Shown here one piece after another: positions 23,641 through 36,604 of a DNA stretch of 64,000 nt. Below the pieces are notes generated by a model. That model was not told the DNA's origin. It saw only the letters and a list, made by a program, of their open reading frames with translations, and made no database searches. The stretch spans positions 31,089,501 to 31,153,500 of the forward strand of contig NC_079878.1 in the NCBI RefSeq assembly GCF_029227915.1. Direction: 5' to 3'. The first letter of the stretch is position 1. The number at the start of each line of letters is the position of its first letter. This DNA is from Hydractinia symbiolongicarpus. Its lineage: Eukaryota; Cnidaria; Hydrozoa; Anthoathecata; Hydractiniidae. Position numbers and translations under genes: made by a program.

Positions 23641-24488
23641 TTTTGATGAGACGCCTAATGAAAGAAGTTTAATCACCGGCAAACGAAAATCCGCGATTTC
23701 CCGTAAATCCCGGGCTTGGCCCGTATAGTCGAATGTATACAAAGAAAGAACCCTGTGAGTAAACTCATTTCTCGAACGATTTTTTAAATTATTTTTTCAC
23801 CACTAAAACGCATGAGACTTGTAGTTTTCAAAAATGTTTTCATTTTTGATGAGACTCTGAATAAAAGAAGTTTAATCGCCGGCAAACTAAAACCCGCGAT
23901 TTCCCGTAAATCCCGGGCTTGGCCCGTATAGTCGAATGTATACAAAAAAAGTACCCTGTGAGTAAACTCATTTCCCGAACGATTTTTTAAGTTATTGTTT
24001 CACCACTAAAACGCATGAGACTTGTAGTTTTCAAAAATGTTTTCATTTTTGATGAGACGCTGAATAAAAGAAGTTTAATCGCCGGCAAACGAAAACCCGC
24101 GATTTCCCTTAAATCCCGTGCTTGGCCCGTATAGTCGAGTATATACAAAGAAAGTACCCAGGGAGTAAACACATTTCCCGAACGATTTTTTAAATTATTT
24201 TTTCACCACTAAAACGCATGAGACTTGTAGTTTTCAGGAATGTTTTCATTTTTGATGAGACGCCTAATGAAAGAAGTTTAATCACCGGCAAACGAAAATC
24301 CGCGATTTCCCGTAAATCCCGGGCTTGGCCCGTATAGTCGAATGTATACAAAGAAAGAACCCTGTGAGTAAACTCATTTCTCGAACGATTTTTTAAATTA
24401 TTTTTTCACCACTAAAACGCATGAGACTTGTAGTTTTCAAAAATGTTTTCATTTTTGATGAGACTCTGAATAAAAGAAGTTTAATCGC

Positions 24489-25880
24489 CGGCAAACTAAA
24501 ACCCGCGATTTCCCGTAAATCCCGGGCTTGTCCCGTATAGTCGAATGTATACAAAAAAAGTACCCTGTGAGTAAACTCGTTTCCCGAACGATTTTTTAAG
24601 TTATTGTTTCACCACTAAAACGCATGAGACTTGTAGTTTTCAAAAATGTTTTCATTTTTGATGAGACGCTGAATAACAGAAGTTTAATCGCCGGCAAACG
24701 AAAACCCGCGATTTCCCTTAAATCCCGTGCTTGGCCCGTATAGTCGAGTATATACAAAGAAAGTACCCTGTGAGTAAACTCATTTCCAGGACGATTTTTT
24801 AAATTATCTTTTAACCACTAAAACGCATGAGACTTGTAGTTTTCAAAAATGTTTTCATTTTTGATGAGACTCTGAATAAAAGAAGTTTAATCGCCGGCAA
24901 ACGAAAACCCGCGAATTCCCGTAAATCCTGGACTCGGCCCGTATAGTCAAAAGTATACAAAGAAAATACCCAGGGAGTAAACACATTTCCCGAACGATTT
25001 TTTTAATTATTATTTCACCACTAAAACGCATGAGACTTGTAGTTTTCAGGAATGTTTTCATTTTTGATGAGACGCTTAATGAAAGAAGTTTAATCACCGG
25101 CAAACGAAAACCCGCGATTTCCCGTAAATCCCGGGCTTGGCCCGTATAGTCGAATGTATACAAAGAAAGTACCCTGTGAGTAAACTCATTTCTCGAACGA
25201 TTTTTTAAATTATTTTTTCACCTCTAAAACGCATGAGACTTGTAGTTTCCAGGAATGTTTTCATTTTTGATGAGACGCTTAATGAAAGAAGTTTAATCGC
25301 CGGCAAACTAAAACCCGCGATTTCCCGTAAATCCCGGGCTTGGCCCGTATAGTCGAATGTATACAAAAAAAGTACCCTGTGAGTAAACTCATTTCCCGAA
25401 CGATTTTTTAAATTATTTTTTCACCACTAAAACGCATGAGACTTGTAGTTTTCAAAAATGTTTTCATTTTTGATGAGACGCTGAATAAAAGAAGTTTAAT
25501 CGCCGGCAAACGAAAACCCGCGATTTCCCTTAAATCCCGTGCTTGGCCCGTATAGTCGAGTATATACAAAGAAAGTACCCAGGGAGTAAACACATTTCCC
25601 GAACGATTTTTTAAATTATTTTTTCACCACTAAAACGCATGAGACTTGTAGTTTTCAGGAATGTTTTCATTTTTGATGAGACGCCTAATGAAAGAAGTTT
25701 AATCACCGGCAAACGAAAATCCGCGATTTCCCGTAAATCCCGGGCTTGGCCCGTATAGTCGAATGTATACAAAGAAAGTACCCTGTGAGTAAACTCATTT
25801 CTCGAACGATTTTTTAAATTATTTTTTCACCACTAAAACGCATGAGACTTGTAGTTTTCAAAAATGTTTTCATTTTTGAT
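24489..25880. repeat. 1.39-kb block, copy 3 of 3
   Basis: It follows copy 2 at 2233 bp (11 monomers). The TTTAAGTTATTG variant (24599), the GACGCCTAATG variant (25681) and the TTTTTTTAATTATT variant occur in the same order. Confidence 0.85.
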
Positions 25881-27259
25881 GAGACTCTGAATAAAAGAAG
25901 TTTAATCGCCGGCAAACGAAAACCCGCGAATTCCCGTAAATCCTGGACTCGGCCCGTATAGTCAAAAGTATACAAAGAAAATACCCAGCGAGTAAACACA
26001 TTTCCTGAACGATTTTTTAAATTATTTTTTCACCACTAAAACGCATGAGACTTGTAGTTTTCAGGAATGTTTTCATTTTTGATGAGACGCTTAATGAAAG
26101 AAGTTTAATCACCCGCAAACGAAAACCTGCGATTTCCGGAAAATCCCGGGCTTGGCCCGTATAGTCGAATGTATACAAAAAAAGTACCCTGTGAGTAAAC
26201 TCATTTCCCGAACGATTTTTTAAATTACTTTTTCACCTCTAAAACGCATGAGACTTGTAGTTTTCAGGAATGTTTTCATTTTTGATGAGACGCTTAATGA
26301 AAGAAGTTTAATCGCCGGCAAACGAAAACCCCCGATTTCCCTTAAATCCCGTGCTTGGCCCGTATAGTCGAGTATATACAAAGAAAGTACCCTGTGAGTA
26401 AACTCATTTCCAGAACGATTTTTTAAATTATCTTTTAACCTCTAAAACGCATGAGACTTGTAGTTTTCAAAAATGTTTTTATTTTTGATGAGACTCTGAA
26501 TAAAAGAAGTTTAATCGCCGGCAAACTAAAACCCGCGAATTCCCGTAAATCCTGGACTCGGCCCGTATAGTCAAAAGTATACAAAGAAAATACCCAGGGA
26601 GTAAACACATTTCCCGAACGATTTTTTAAATTATTTTTTCACCACTAAAACGCATGAGACTTGTAGTTTTCAGGAATGTTTTCATTTTTGATGAGACGCT
26701 TAATGAAAGAAGTTTAATCACCGGCAAACGAAAACCCGCGATTTTCCGTAAATCCCGGGCTTGGCCCGTATAGTCAAATGTATACAAAAAATGTACCCTG
26801 TGAGTAAACTCATTTCCCGAACGATTTCTTAAATTATTTTTTCACCACTAAAACGCATGAGACTTGTAGTTTTCAAAAATGTTTTCATTTTTGATGAGAC
26901 GCTGAATAAAAGAAGTTTAATCGCCGGCAAACGAAAACCCGCGATTTCCCTTAAATCCCGTGCTTGGCCCGTATAGTCGAGTATATACAAAGAAAGTACC
27001 CAGTGAGTAAACTCATTTCCAGAACGATTTTTTAAATTATCTTTTAACCACTAAAACGCATGAGACTTGTAGTTTTCAAAAATGCTTTTATTTTTGATGA
27101 GACTCTGAATAAAAGAAGTTTAATCGCCGGCAAACGAAAACCCGCGATTTCCCTTAAATCCCGTGCTTGGCCCGTATAGTCGAGTATATACAAACAAAGT
27201 ACCCAGTGAGTAAACTCATTTCCAGAACGATTTTTTAAATTATCTTTTAACCACAAAAA
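25881..27259. repeat. A-domain monomers linking distant blocks
   Basis: It contains the ACCCGCAAACG/TTTCCGG lesion also seen near 15.56 kb. A variant pair GTCAAATGTATAC with AAAAAATGTACCC near 26.79 kb recurs near 37.55 and 38.77 kb (offset about 10758 bp, then 1218 bp). There is no non-satellite sequence. Confidence 0.7.
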
Positions 27260-28350
27260 CGCATGAGACTTGTAGTTTTCAAAAATGTTTTTATTTTTGA
27301 TGAGACTCTGAATAAAAGAAGTTTAATCGCCGGCAAACGAAAACCCGCGAATTCCCGTAAATCCTGGACTCGGCCCGTATAGTCAAAAGTATACAAAGAA
27401 AATACCCAGGGAGTAAACACATTTCCCGAACGATATTTTATATTATTTTTTCACCACTAAAACGCATGAGACTTGTAGTTTTCAGAAATGTTTTCATTTT
27501 TGATGAGACGCTTAATGAAAGAAGTTTAATCAACGGCAAACGAAAATCCGCGATTTCCCGTAAATCCCAGACTTGGCCCGTATAGTCGAATGTATACAAA
27601 GAAAGTACCCTGTGAGTAAACTCATTTCTCGAACGATTTTTTAAATTATTTTTTCACCTCTAAAACGCATGAGACTTGTAGTTTTCAGGAATGTTTTCAT
27701 TTTTGATGAGACGCTTAATGAAAGAAGTTTAATCGCCGGCAAACTAAAACCCGCGATTTCCCGTAAATCCCGGGCTTGGCCCGTATAGTCGAATGTATAC
27801 AAAGAAAGTACCCTGTGAGTAAACTCATTTCTCGAACGATTTTTTAAATTATTTTTTCACCTCTAAAACGCATGAGACTTGTAGTTTTCAGGAATGTTTT
27901 CATTTTTGATGAGACGCTTAATGAAAGAAGTTTAATCGCCGGCAAACTAAAACCCGCGATTTCCCGTAAATCCCGGGCTTGGCCCGTATAGTCGAATGTA
28001 TACAAAAAAAGTACCCTGTGAGTAAACTCATTTCCCGAACGATTTTTTAAATTATTTTTTCACCACTAAAACGCATGACACTTGTAGTTTTCAAAAATGT
28101 TTTCATTTTTGATGAGACGCTGAATAAAAGAAGTTTAATCGCCGGCAAACGAAAACCTGCGATTTCCCTTAAATCCCGTGCTTGGCCCGTATAGTCGAGT
28201 ATATACAAAGAAAGTACCCTGTGAGTAAACTCATTTCCAGAACGATTTTTTAAATTATCTTTTCACCACTAAAACGCATGAGACTTGTAGTTATCAAAAA
28301 TGTTTTCATTTTTGATGAGACTCTGAATAAAAGAAGTTTAATCGCCGGCA
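27260..28350. repeat. 1.1-kb block, copy 2 of 2
   Basis: This is the partner of 21170-22255. It shares the CGATATTTTATATTATT, TCAACGGCAAACG, AAATCCCAGACTTGG, GCATGACACTTG and TAGTTATCAAAAATG variants in the same order, with a few substitutions. Confidence 0.85.
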
Positions 28351-31300
28351 AACGAAAACCCGCGAATTCCCGTAAATCCTGGACTCGGCCCGTATAGTCA
28401 AAAGTATACAAAGAAAATACCCAGGGAGTAAACACATTTCCCGAACGATTTTTTAAATTATTTTTTCACCACTAAAACGCATGAGACTTGTAGTTTTCAG
28501 GAATGTTTTCATTTTTGATGAGACGCTTAATGAAAGAAGTTTAATCACCGGCAAACGAAAATCCGCGATTTCCCGGTAATCCCGGGCTTGGCCCGTATAG
28601 TCGAATGTATACAAAGAAAGTACCCTGTGAGTAAACTCATTTCTCTAACGATTTTTTAAATTATTTTTTCACCACTAAAACGCATGAGACTTGTAGTTTT
28701 CAGGAATGTTTTCAATTTTGATGAGACGCTTAATGAAAGAAGTTTAATCACCGGCAAACGAAAACCCGCGATTTCCCGTAAATCCCGGGCTTGGCCCGTA
28801 TAGTCAAATGTATACAAAAAAAGTACCCTGTGAGTAAACTCATTGCCCGAACGATTTTTTAAATTATTTTTTCACCACTAAAACGCATGAGACTTGTAGT
28901 TTTCAGGAATGTTTCCATTTTTGATGAGACGCTTAATGAAAGAAGTTTAATCACCGGCAAACTAAAACCCGCGATTTCCCGTAAATCCCGGGCTTGGCCC
29001 GTATAGTCGAATGTATACAAAAAAAAGTACCCTGTGAGTAAACTCATTTCCCGAACGATTTTTTAAATTATTTTTTCACCACTAAAACGCATGAGACTTG
29101 TAGTTTTCAAAAATGTTTTCATTTTTGATGAGACGCTGAATAAAAGAAGTTTAATCGCCGGCAAACGAAAACCCGCGATTTCCCTTAAATCCCGTGCTTG
29201 GCCCGTATAGTCGAGTATATACAAAGAAAGTACCCTGTGAGTAAACTCATTTCCAGAACGATTTTTTAAATTATCTTTTCACCACTAAAACGCATGAGAC
29301 TTGTAGTTTTTAAAAATGTTTTCATTTTTGATGAGACTCTGAATAAAAGAAGTTTAATCGCCGGCAAACGAAAACCCGCGAATTACCGTAAATCCTGGAC
29401 TCGGCCCGTATAGTCAAAAGTATACAAAGAAAATACACAGGGAGTAAACACATTTCCCGAACGATTTTTTAAATTATTTTTTCACCACTAAAACGCATGA
29501 GACTTGTAGTTTTCAGGAATGTTTTCATTTTTGATGAGACGCTTAATGAAAGAAGTTTAATCACCGGCAAACGAAAACCCGCGATTTCCCGTAAATCCCG
29601 GGCTTGGCCCGTATAGTCGAATGTATACAAGAAAAGTACCCTGTGAGTAAACTCATTTCCCGAACGATTTTTCAAATTATTTTTTCACCTCTAAAACGCA
29701 TGAGACTTGTAGTTTTCAGGAATGTTTTCATTTTTGATGAGACGCTTAATGAAAGAAGTTTAATCGCCGGCAAACGAAAACCCGCGATTTCTCGTAAATC
29801 CCGGGCTTGGCCCGTATGGTCGAATGTATACAAAAAAAGTACCCTGTGAGTAAACACATTTCCCGAACGATTTTTTAAATTATCTTTTAACCACTAAAAC
29901 GCATGAGACTTGTAGTTTTCAAAAATGTTTTCATTTTTGATGAGACTCTGAATAAAAGAAGTTTAATCGCCGGCAAACGAAAACCCGCGATTTCCCTTAA
30001 ATCCCGTGCTTGGCCCGTATAGTCGAGTATATACAAAGAAAGTACCCAGTGAGTAAACTCATTTCCAGAACGATTTTTTAAATTATCTTTTAACCACTAA
30101 AACGCATGAGACTTGTAGTTTTCAGGAATGTTTTCATTTTTGATGAGACGCTTAATGAAAGTAGTTTAATCACCGGCAAACGAAAACCCGCGATTTCCCG
30201 TAAATCCCGGGCTTGGCCCGTATAGTCGAATGTATACAAAAAAAGTACCCTGTGAGTAAACTCATTTCCCGAACGATTTTTTAAATTATTTTTTCACCTC
30301 TAAAACGCATGAAACTTGTAGTTTTCAGGAATGTTTTCATTTTTGATGAGACGCTTAATGAAAGAAGTTTAATTGCCGGCAAACGAAAACCCGCGATTTC
30401 CCGTAAATCCCGGGCTTGGCCCGTATAGTCGACTGTATACAAAAAAAGTACCCTGTGAGTAAACTCATTTCCCGAACGATTTTTTAAATTATTTTTTCAC
30501 CACTAAAACGCATGAGACTTGTAGTTTTTAAAAATGTTTTCATTTTTGATGAGAGGCTGAATAAAAGAAGTTTAGTCGCCGGCAAACGAAAACCCGCGAT
30601 TTCCCTTAAATCCCGTTCTTGGCCCGTATAGTCGAGTATATACAAAGAAAGTACCCAGTGAGTAAACTCATTTCCAGAACGATTTTTTAAATTATCTTTT
30701 AACCACTAAAACGCATGAGACTTGTTGTTTTCAAAAATGTTTTCATTTTTGATGAGACTCTGAATAAAAGAAGTTTAATCGCCGGCAAACGAAAACCCGC
30801 GAATTCCCGTAAATCCTGGACTCGGCCCGTATAGTCAAAAGTATACAAAGAAAATACCCAGGGAGTAAACACATTTCCCGAACGATTTTTTAAATTATTT
30901 TTTCACCACTAAAACGCATGAGACTTGTAGTTTTAAGGAATGTTTTCGTTTTTGATGAGACGCTTAATGAAAGAAGTTTAATCACCGGCAAACGAAAACC
31001 CGCGATTTCCCGTAAATCCCGGGCTTGGCCCGTATAGTCGAATGTATACAAAAAAAGGACCCTGTGAGTAAACTCATTTCCCGAACGATTTTTTAAATTA
31101 TTTTTTCACCACTGAAACGCATGAGACTTGTAGTTTTCAAAAATGTTTTCATTTTTGATGAGACGCTGAATAAAAGTAGTTTAATCGCCGGCAAACGAAA
31201 ACCCGCGATTTCCCTTAAATCCCGTGCTTGGCCCGTATAGTCGAGTATATACAAAGAAAGTACCCAGTGAGTAAACTCATTTCCAGAACGATTTTTTAAA

Positions 31301-32342
31301 TTATCTTTTAACCACTAAAACGCGTGAGACTTGTAGTTTTCAAAAATGTTTTCATTTTTGATGAGACTCTAAATAAAAGAAGTTTAATCGCCGGCAAACG
31401 AAAACCCGCGAATTCCCGTAAATCCTGGACTCGGCCCGTATAGTCAAAAGTATACAAAGAAAATACCCAGGGAGTAAACACATTTCCCGAACGATTTTTT
31501 AAATTATTTTTTCACCACTAAAACGCATGAGACTGGTAGTTTTCAGGAATGTTTTCATTTTTGATGAGACGCTTAATGAAAGAAGTTTAATCACCGGCAA
31601 ACGAAAATCCGCGATTTCCCGTAAATCCCGGGCTTGGCCCGTATAGTCGAATGTATACAAAGAAAGTACCCTGTGAGTAAACTCATTTCTCGAACGATTT
31701 TTTAAATTATTTTTTCACCTCTAAAACGCATGAGACTTGTAGTTTTTAGGAATGTTTTCATTTTTGATGAGACGCTTAATGAAAGAAGTTTAATCGCCGG
31801 CAAACTAAAACCCGCGATTTCCCGTAAATCCCGGGCTTGGCCCGTATTGTCGAATGTATACAAAAAAAGTACCCTGTGAGTAAACTCATTTCCCGAACGA
31901 TTTTTTAAATTTTTTTTCGCCACTAAAACGCATGAGGCTTGTAGTTTTCAAAAATGTTTTCATTTTTGATGAGACGCTGAATAAAAGAAGTTTAATCGCC
32001 GGCAAACGAAAACCCGCGATTTCCCTTAAATCCCGTGCTTGGCCCGTATGGTCGAGTATATACAAAGAAAGTACCCTGTGAGTAAACTCATTTCCAGAAC
32101 GATTTTGTAAATTATCTTTTCACCACTAAAACGCATGAGACTTGTAGTTTTCAAAAATGTTTTCATTTTTGATGAGAGGCTGAATAAAAGAAGTTTAATC
32201 GCCGGCAAACGAAAACTTGCGATTTCCCTTAAATCCCGTGCTTGGCCCGTATAGTCGAGTATATACAAAGAAAGTACCCAGTGAGTAAACTCATTTCCAG
32301 AACGATTTTTTAAATTATCTTTTAACCACTAAAACGCATGAG
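28351..32342. repeat. A-domain monomers in tetramer-like order
   Basis: About twenty monomers mostly follow type 3, 1, 1', 2, with occasional extra type 1 or type 2 units. The four units at about 31329-32139 form one such tetramer, and a further type 2-like unit precedes the next. I saw no large exact duplication here, which suggests an older, less recently homogenised stretch. Confidence 0.7.
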
Positions 32343-33154
32343 ACTTGTAGTTTTCAAAAATGTTTTCATTTTTGATGAGACCCTGAATAAAAGAAGTTTA
32401 ATCGCCGGCAAACGAAAACCCGCGAATTCCCGTAAATCCTGGACTCGGCCCGTATAGTCAAAAGTATACAAAGAAAATACCCAGGGAGTAAACACATTTC
32501 CCGAACGATTTTTTAAATTATTTTTTCACCACTAAAACGCATGAGACTTGTAGTTTTCAGGAATGTTTTCATTTTTGATGAGACGCTTAATGAAAGAAGT
32601 TTAATCACCGGCAAACGAAAACCCGCGATTTCCCGTAAATCCCGGGCTTGGCCCGTATAGTCGAATGTATACAAAGAAAGTACCCTGTGAGTAAACTCAT
32701 TTCTCGAACGATTTTTTAAATTATTTTTTCACCTCTAAAACGCATGAGACTTGTAGTTTCCAGGAATGTTTTTATTTTTGATGAGACGCTTAATGAAAGA
32801 AGTTTAATCGCCGGCAAACTAAAACCCGCGATTTCCCGTAAATCCCGGGCTTGGCCCGTATAGTCGAACGTATACAAAAAAAGTACCCTGTGAGTAAACT
32901 CATTTCCCGAACGATTTTTTAAATTATTTTTTCGCCACTAAAACGCATGAGACTTGTAGTTTTCAAAAATGTTTTCATTTTTGATGAGACGCTGAATAAA
33001 AGAAGTTTAATCGCCGGCAAACGAAAACCCGCGATTTCCCTTAAATCCCGTGCTTGGCCCGTATAGTCGAGTATATACAAAGAAAGTAACCTGTGAGTAA
33101 ACTCATTTCCAGAACGATTTTTTAAATTATCTTTTCACCACTAAAACGCATGAG
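32343..33154. repeat. Exemplar tetramer (812 bp): types 3, 1, 1', 2
   Basis: Four consecutive 203-bp units start at 32343 (type 3: GAATTCCCG, TCCTGGACTCGG), 32546 (type 1: CAGGAATG, TCACCGG, GTCGAATG), 32749 (type 1': CACCTCT before it, TCGCCGG, GCAAACTAAAACCC) and 32952 (type 2: CCCTTAAATCC, GTGCTTGG, GTCGAGTATATAC). This is the clearest instance of the A-domain higher-order unit. Confidence 0.8.
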
Positions 33155-33536
33155 ACTTGTAGTTTTCAAAAATGTTTTCATTTTTGATGAGACTCTTAAT
33201 GAAAGAAGTTTAATCACCGGCAAACAAAAATCTGCGATTTCCCGTAAATCCCGGGCTTGACCCGTATAGTCGAATGTATACAAAGAAAGTACCCTGTGAG
33301 TAAACTCATTTCTCGAACGATTTTTTAAATTATTTTTTCACCACCAAAACGCATTAGATTTGTAGTTTTCAAAAATGTTTTCATTTTTGATGAGACGCTG
33401 AATAAAAGAAGTTTAATCGCCGGCAAACGAAAACCCGCGATTTCACGTAAATCCCGTGCTTTGCTCGTATAGTCGAGTATATACAAAGAAAGTACCCTGT
33501 GAGTAAACTCCTTTCCAGAACGATTTTTCATATTAT

Positions 33537-34169
33537 CTTTTCATCAATAAAACGCATGAGACTTGTAGTTTTCAAAAATGTTTTCATTTTTGATGAGACG
33601 CGGAATAAAAGAAGTTTAGACGCCGTGAAACGAAAACCCGCGATTTCCCGTAAATCCCGGACTCGGCCCGTATAGTCAAAAGTACACAAAAAAAATACCC
33701 AGGGAGTAAACTCATTTCCCGAACGATTTTTTAAATTATTTTTTCACCACTAAAACGCATGAGACATGTAGTTTTCAAAAATGTTTTCATTTTTGATAGG
33801 ACGCTGAATAAAAGATGTTTAATTGCCGGCAAACGAAAACCCGCGATTTCCCGTAAATCCCGGACTCGGCCCGTATAGTCAAAAGTATACAAAGAAAGTA
33901 CCTAGGGAGTAAACTCATTTCCCGAACGATTTTTTAAATTATTTTTTCACCACTAAAACGCATGAGACTTGTAGTTTTCAAAAATGTTTTTATCTTTGAT
34001 AAGACCCAGAATAAAAGATTTTTAATCGCCAGCAAACGAAAACCCGCGATTTCCCGTAAATCCCGGGCTTAACCCGTATATTCGAATGTAAACAAAGAAA
34101 GTACCCTGTAAGTAAACTCATTTCCCGAACGATTTTTTAAATTATTTTTTCACCACTAAAACGCATGAG
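33537..34169. repeat. B-like island inside A-like territory (3 units)
   Basis: Three monomers carry GCGGAATAAAAGAAGTTTAG with GCCGTGAAACG and GTACACAAA; GATAGGACGC with AGATGTTTAATTGCC and GTACCTAGGG; and TATCTTTGATAAGACCC with AGATTTTTAATCGCC. The second and third match the order of consecutive units in the B-domain 8-mer, although with more substitutions. Confidence 0.7.
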
Positions 34170-34575
34170 ACTTGTAGTTTTCAGGAATGTTTTCATTTTT
34201 GATGAGACGCTGAATAAAAGAAGTTTAATCGCCGGCAAACGAAAACCCGCCATTTCCCTTAAATCCCGTGCTTGGCCCGTGTAGTCGAGTATATTCAAAG
34301 AAAGTACCCCGTGAGTAAACTCATTTCCAGAACGATTTTTTAAATTATCTTTTCACCACTAAAACGCATGAGACTTGTAGTTTTCAAAAATGTTTTCATT
34401 CTTGATGAGACTCTAAATAAAAGAAGTTTAATCGCCGGCAAACGAAAACCCGCGAATTTCCGTAAATCCTGGACTCGGCCCGCATAGTCAAAAGTATACA
34501 AAGAAAATACCCACGGAGTAAACACATTTCCCGAACGATTTTTTAAATTATTTTTTCACCACTAAAACGCATGAG
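34170..34575. repeat. Dimer (406 bp), copy 1
   Basis: Two monomers, the first with GTGTAGTCGAGTATATTC and the second type 3 with CTCTAAATAAAAG and ACCCACGGAG, repeat 406 bp later. Confidence 0.88.
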
Positions 34576-34981
34576 ACTTGTAGTTTTCAGGAATGTTTTC
34601 ATTTTTGATGAGACGCTGAATAAAAGAAGTTTAATCGCCGGCAAACGAAAACCCGCGATTTCCCTTAAATCCCGTGCTTGGCCCGTGTAGTCGAGTATAT
34701 TCAAAGAAAGTACCCTGTGAGTAAACTCATTTCCAGAATGATTTTTTAAATTATCTTTTCACCACTAAAACGCATGAGACTTGTAGTTTTCAAAAATGTT
34801 TTCATTTTTGATGAGACTCTAAATAAAAGAAGTTTAATCGCCGGCAAACGAAAACCCGCGAATTCCCGTAAATCCTGGACTCGGCCCGTATAGTCAAAAG
34901 TATACAAAGAAAATACCCACGGAGTAAACACATTTCCCGAACGATTTTTTAAATTATTTTTTCACCACTAAAACGCATGAG
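34576..34981. repeat. Dimer (406 bp), copy 2
   Basis: Tandem partner of 34170-34575, sharing GTGTAGTCGAGTATATTC and ACCCACGGAG and differing at several scattered bases. Confidence 0.88.
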
Positions 34982-36198
34982 ACTTGTAGTTTTCAGGAAT
35001 GTTTTCATTTTTAATGAGACGCATAATGAAAGAAGTTTAATCACCGGCAAACGAAAATCCGCGATTTCCCGTAAATCCCGGGCTTGGCCCGTATAGTCGA
35101 ATGTATACAAAGAAAGTTCCCTGTGAGTAAACTCATTTCTCGGACGATTTTTTAAATTATTTTTTCATCACTAAAACGCATTAGACTTGTAGTTTTCAAA
35201 AATGTTTTCATTTTTGATGAGACGCTGATTAAAAGAAGTTTAATCGCCGGCAAACGAAAACCCGCGATTTCTCGTAAATCCCGTGCTTGGCTCGTATAGT
35301 CGAGTATATACAAAGAAAGTACCCTGTGAGTAAACTCCTTTCCAGAACGATTTTTTATATTATCTTTTCACCAATAAAACGCATGAGACTTGTAGTTTTC
35401 AAAAATGTTTTCATTTTTGATGAGACGCGGAATAAAAGAAGTTTAATCGCCGTGAAACGAAAACCCGCGATTTCCCGTAAATCCTGGACTCGGCCCGTAT
35501 AGTCAAAAGTATACAAAGAAAATACCCAGGGAGTAAACACATTTCCCGAACGATTTTTTAAATTATTTTTTCACCACTAAAACGCATGAGACTTGTAGTT
35601 TTCAGGAATGTTTTCATTTTTGATGAGACGCCTAATGAAAGAAGTTTAATCACCGGCAAACGAAAATCCGCGATTTCCCGTAAATCCCGGGCTTGGCCCG
35701 TATAGTTGAATGTATACAAAGAAAGTACCCTGTGAGTAAACTCATTTCTCGAACGATTTTTTAAATTATTTTTTCACCTCTAAAACGCATGAGACTTGTA
35801 GTTTTCAGGAATGTTTTCATTTTTGATGAGACGCTTAATGAAAGAAGTTTAATCGCCGGCAAACTAAAACCCGCGATTTCCCGTAAATCCCGGGCTTGGC
35901 CCGTATAGTTGAATGTATACAAAAAAGTACCCTGTGAGTAAACTCATTTCCCGAACGATTTTTTAAATTATTTTTTCGCCACTAAAACGCATGAGACTTG
36001 TAGTTTTCAAAAATGTTTTCATTTTTGATGAGACGCTGAATAAAAGAAGTTTAATCGCCGGCAAACGAAAACCCGCGATTTCCCTTAAATCCCGTGCTTG
36101 GCCCGTATAGTCGAGTATATACAAAGAAAGTACCCTGTGAGTAAACTCATTTCCAGAACGATTTTTTAAATTATCTTTTCACCACTAAAACGCATGAG

Positions 36199-36604
36199 AC
36201 TTGTAGTTTTCAAAAATGTTTTCATTTTTGATGAGACTCTGAATAAAAGAAGTTTAATCGCCGGCAAACGAAAACCCGCGAATTCCCGTAAATCCTGGAC
36301 TCGGCCCGTATAGTCAAAAGTATACAAAGAAAATACCCAGGGAGTAAACACATTTCCCGAACGATTTTTTAAATTATTTTTTCACCACTAAAACGCATGA
36401 GACTTGCAGTTTTCAGGAATGTTTTCATTTTTGATGAGACGCTTAATGAAAGAAGTTTAATCACCGGCAAACGAAAACCCGCGATTTCCCGTAAATCCCG
36501 GGCTTGGCCCGTATAGTCGAATGTATACAAAAAAAGTACCCTGTGAGTAAACTCATTTCCCGAACGATTTTTTAAATTATCTTTTCACCACTAAAACGCA
36601 TGAG
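36199..36604. repeat. Dimer (406 bp), copy 1
   Basis: A type 3 monomer followed by a type 1 monomer with the private change ACTTGCAGTTTTCAGG; the pair repeats at 36605. Confidence 0.88.

Larger units (their letters stand above)
2395..33154. repeat. A domain: loosely ordered 3-1-2 / 3-1-1'-2 higher-order repeats
   Basis: About 30 kb of monomers belong to four recurrent types defined by linked variants. Type 3 has GAATTCCCG, TCCTGGACTCGG and ACACATTTCCCG. Type 1 has CAGGAATG, CTTAATGAAAG, TCACCGG and GTCGAATG. Type 1' has CACCTCTAAAACG and TCGCCGG. Type 2 has CCCTTAAATCC, GTGCTTGG and GTCGAGTATATAC. Trimers (3-1-2) dominate to about 12 kb and tetramers (3-1-1'-2) are frequent later. Superimposed are larger duplications with offsets of 2193/2397, 1621, 4260, 5070/5679, 3046, 2233 and 6090 bp. 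Order is often broken by chimeric or single-monomer duplications, so this is a less regular higher-order structure than in the B domain. Confidence 0.8.

Noticed and set aside
29604-29849. 81-codon plus-strand open frame and the 65-71-codon plus-strand frames (8398, 11639, 13057, 15290, 18736, 35287, 60129)
   Set aside because: They are opened by single-base changes in stop codons of individual monomers and have no feature of a protein family.
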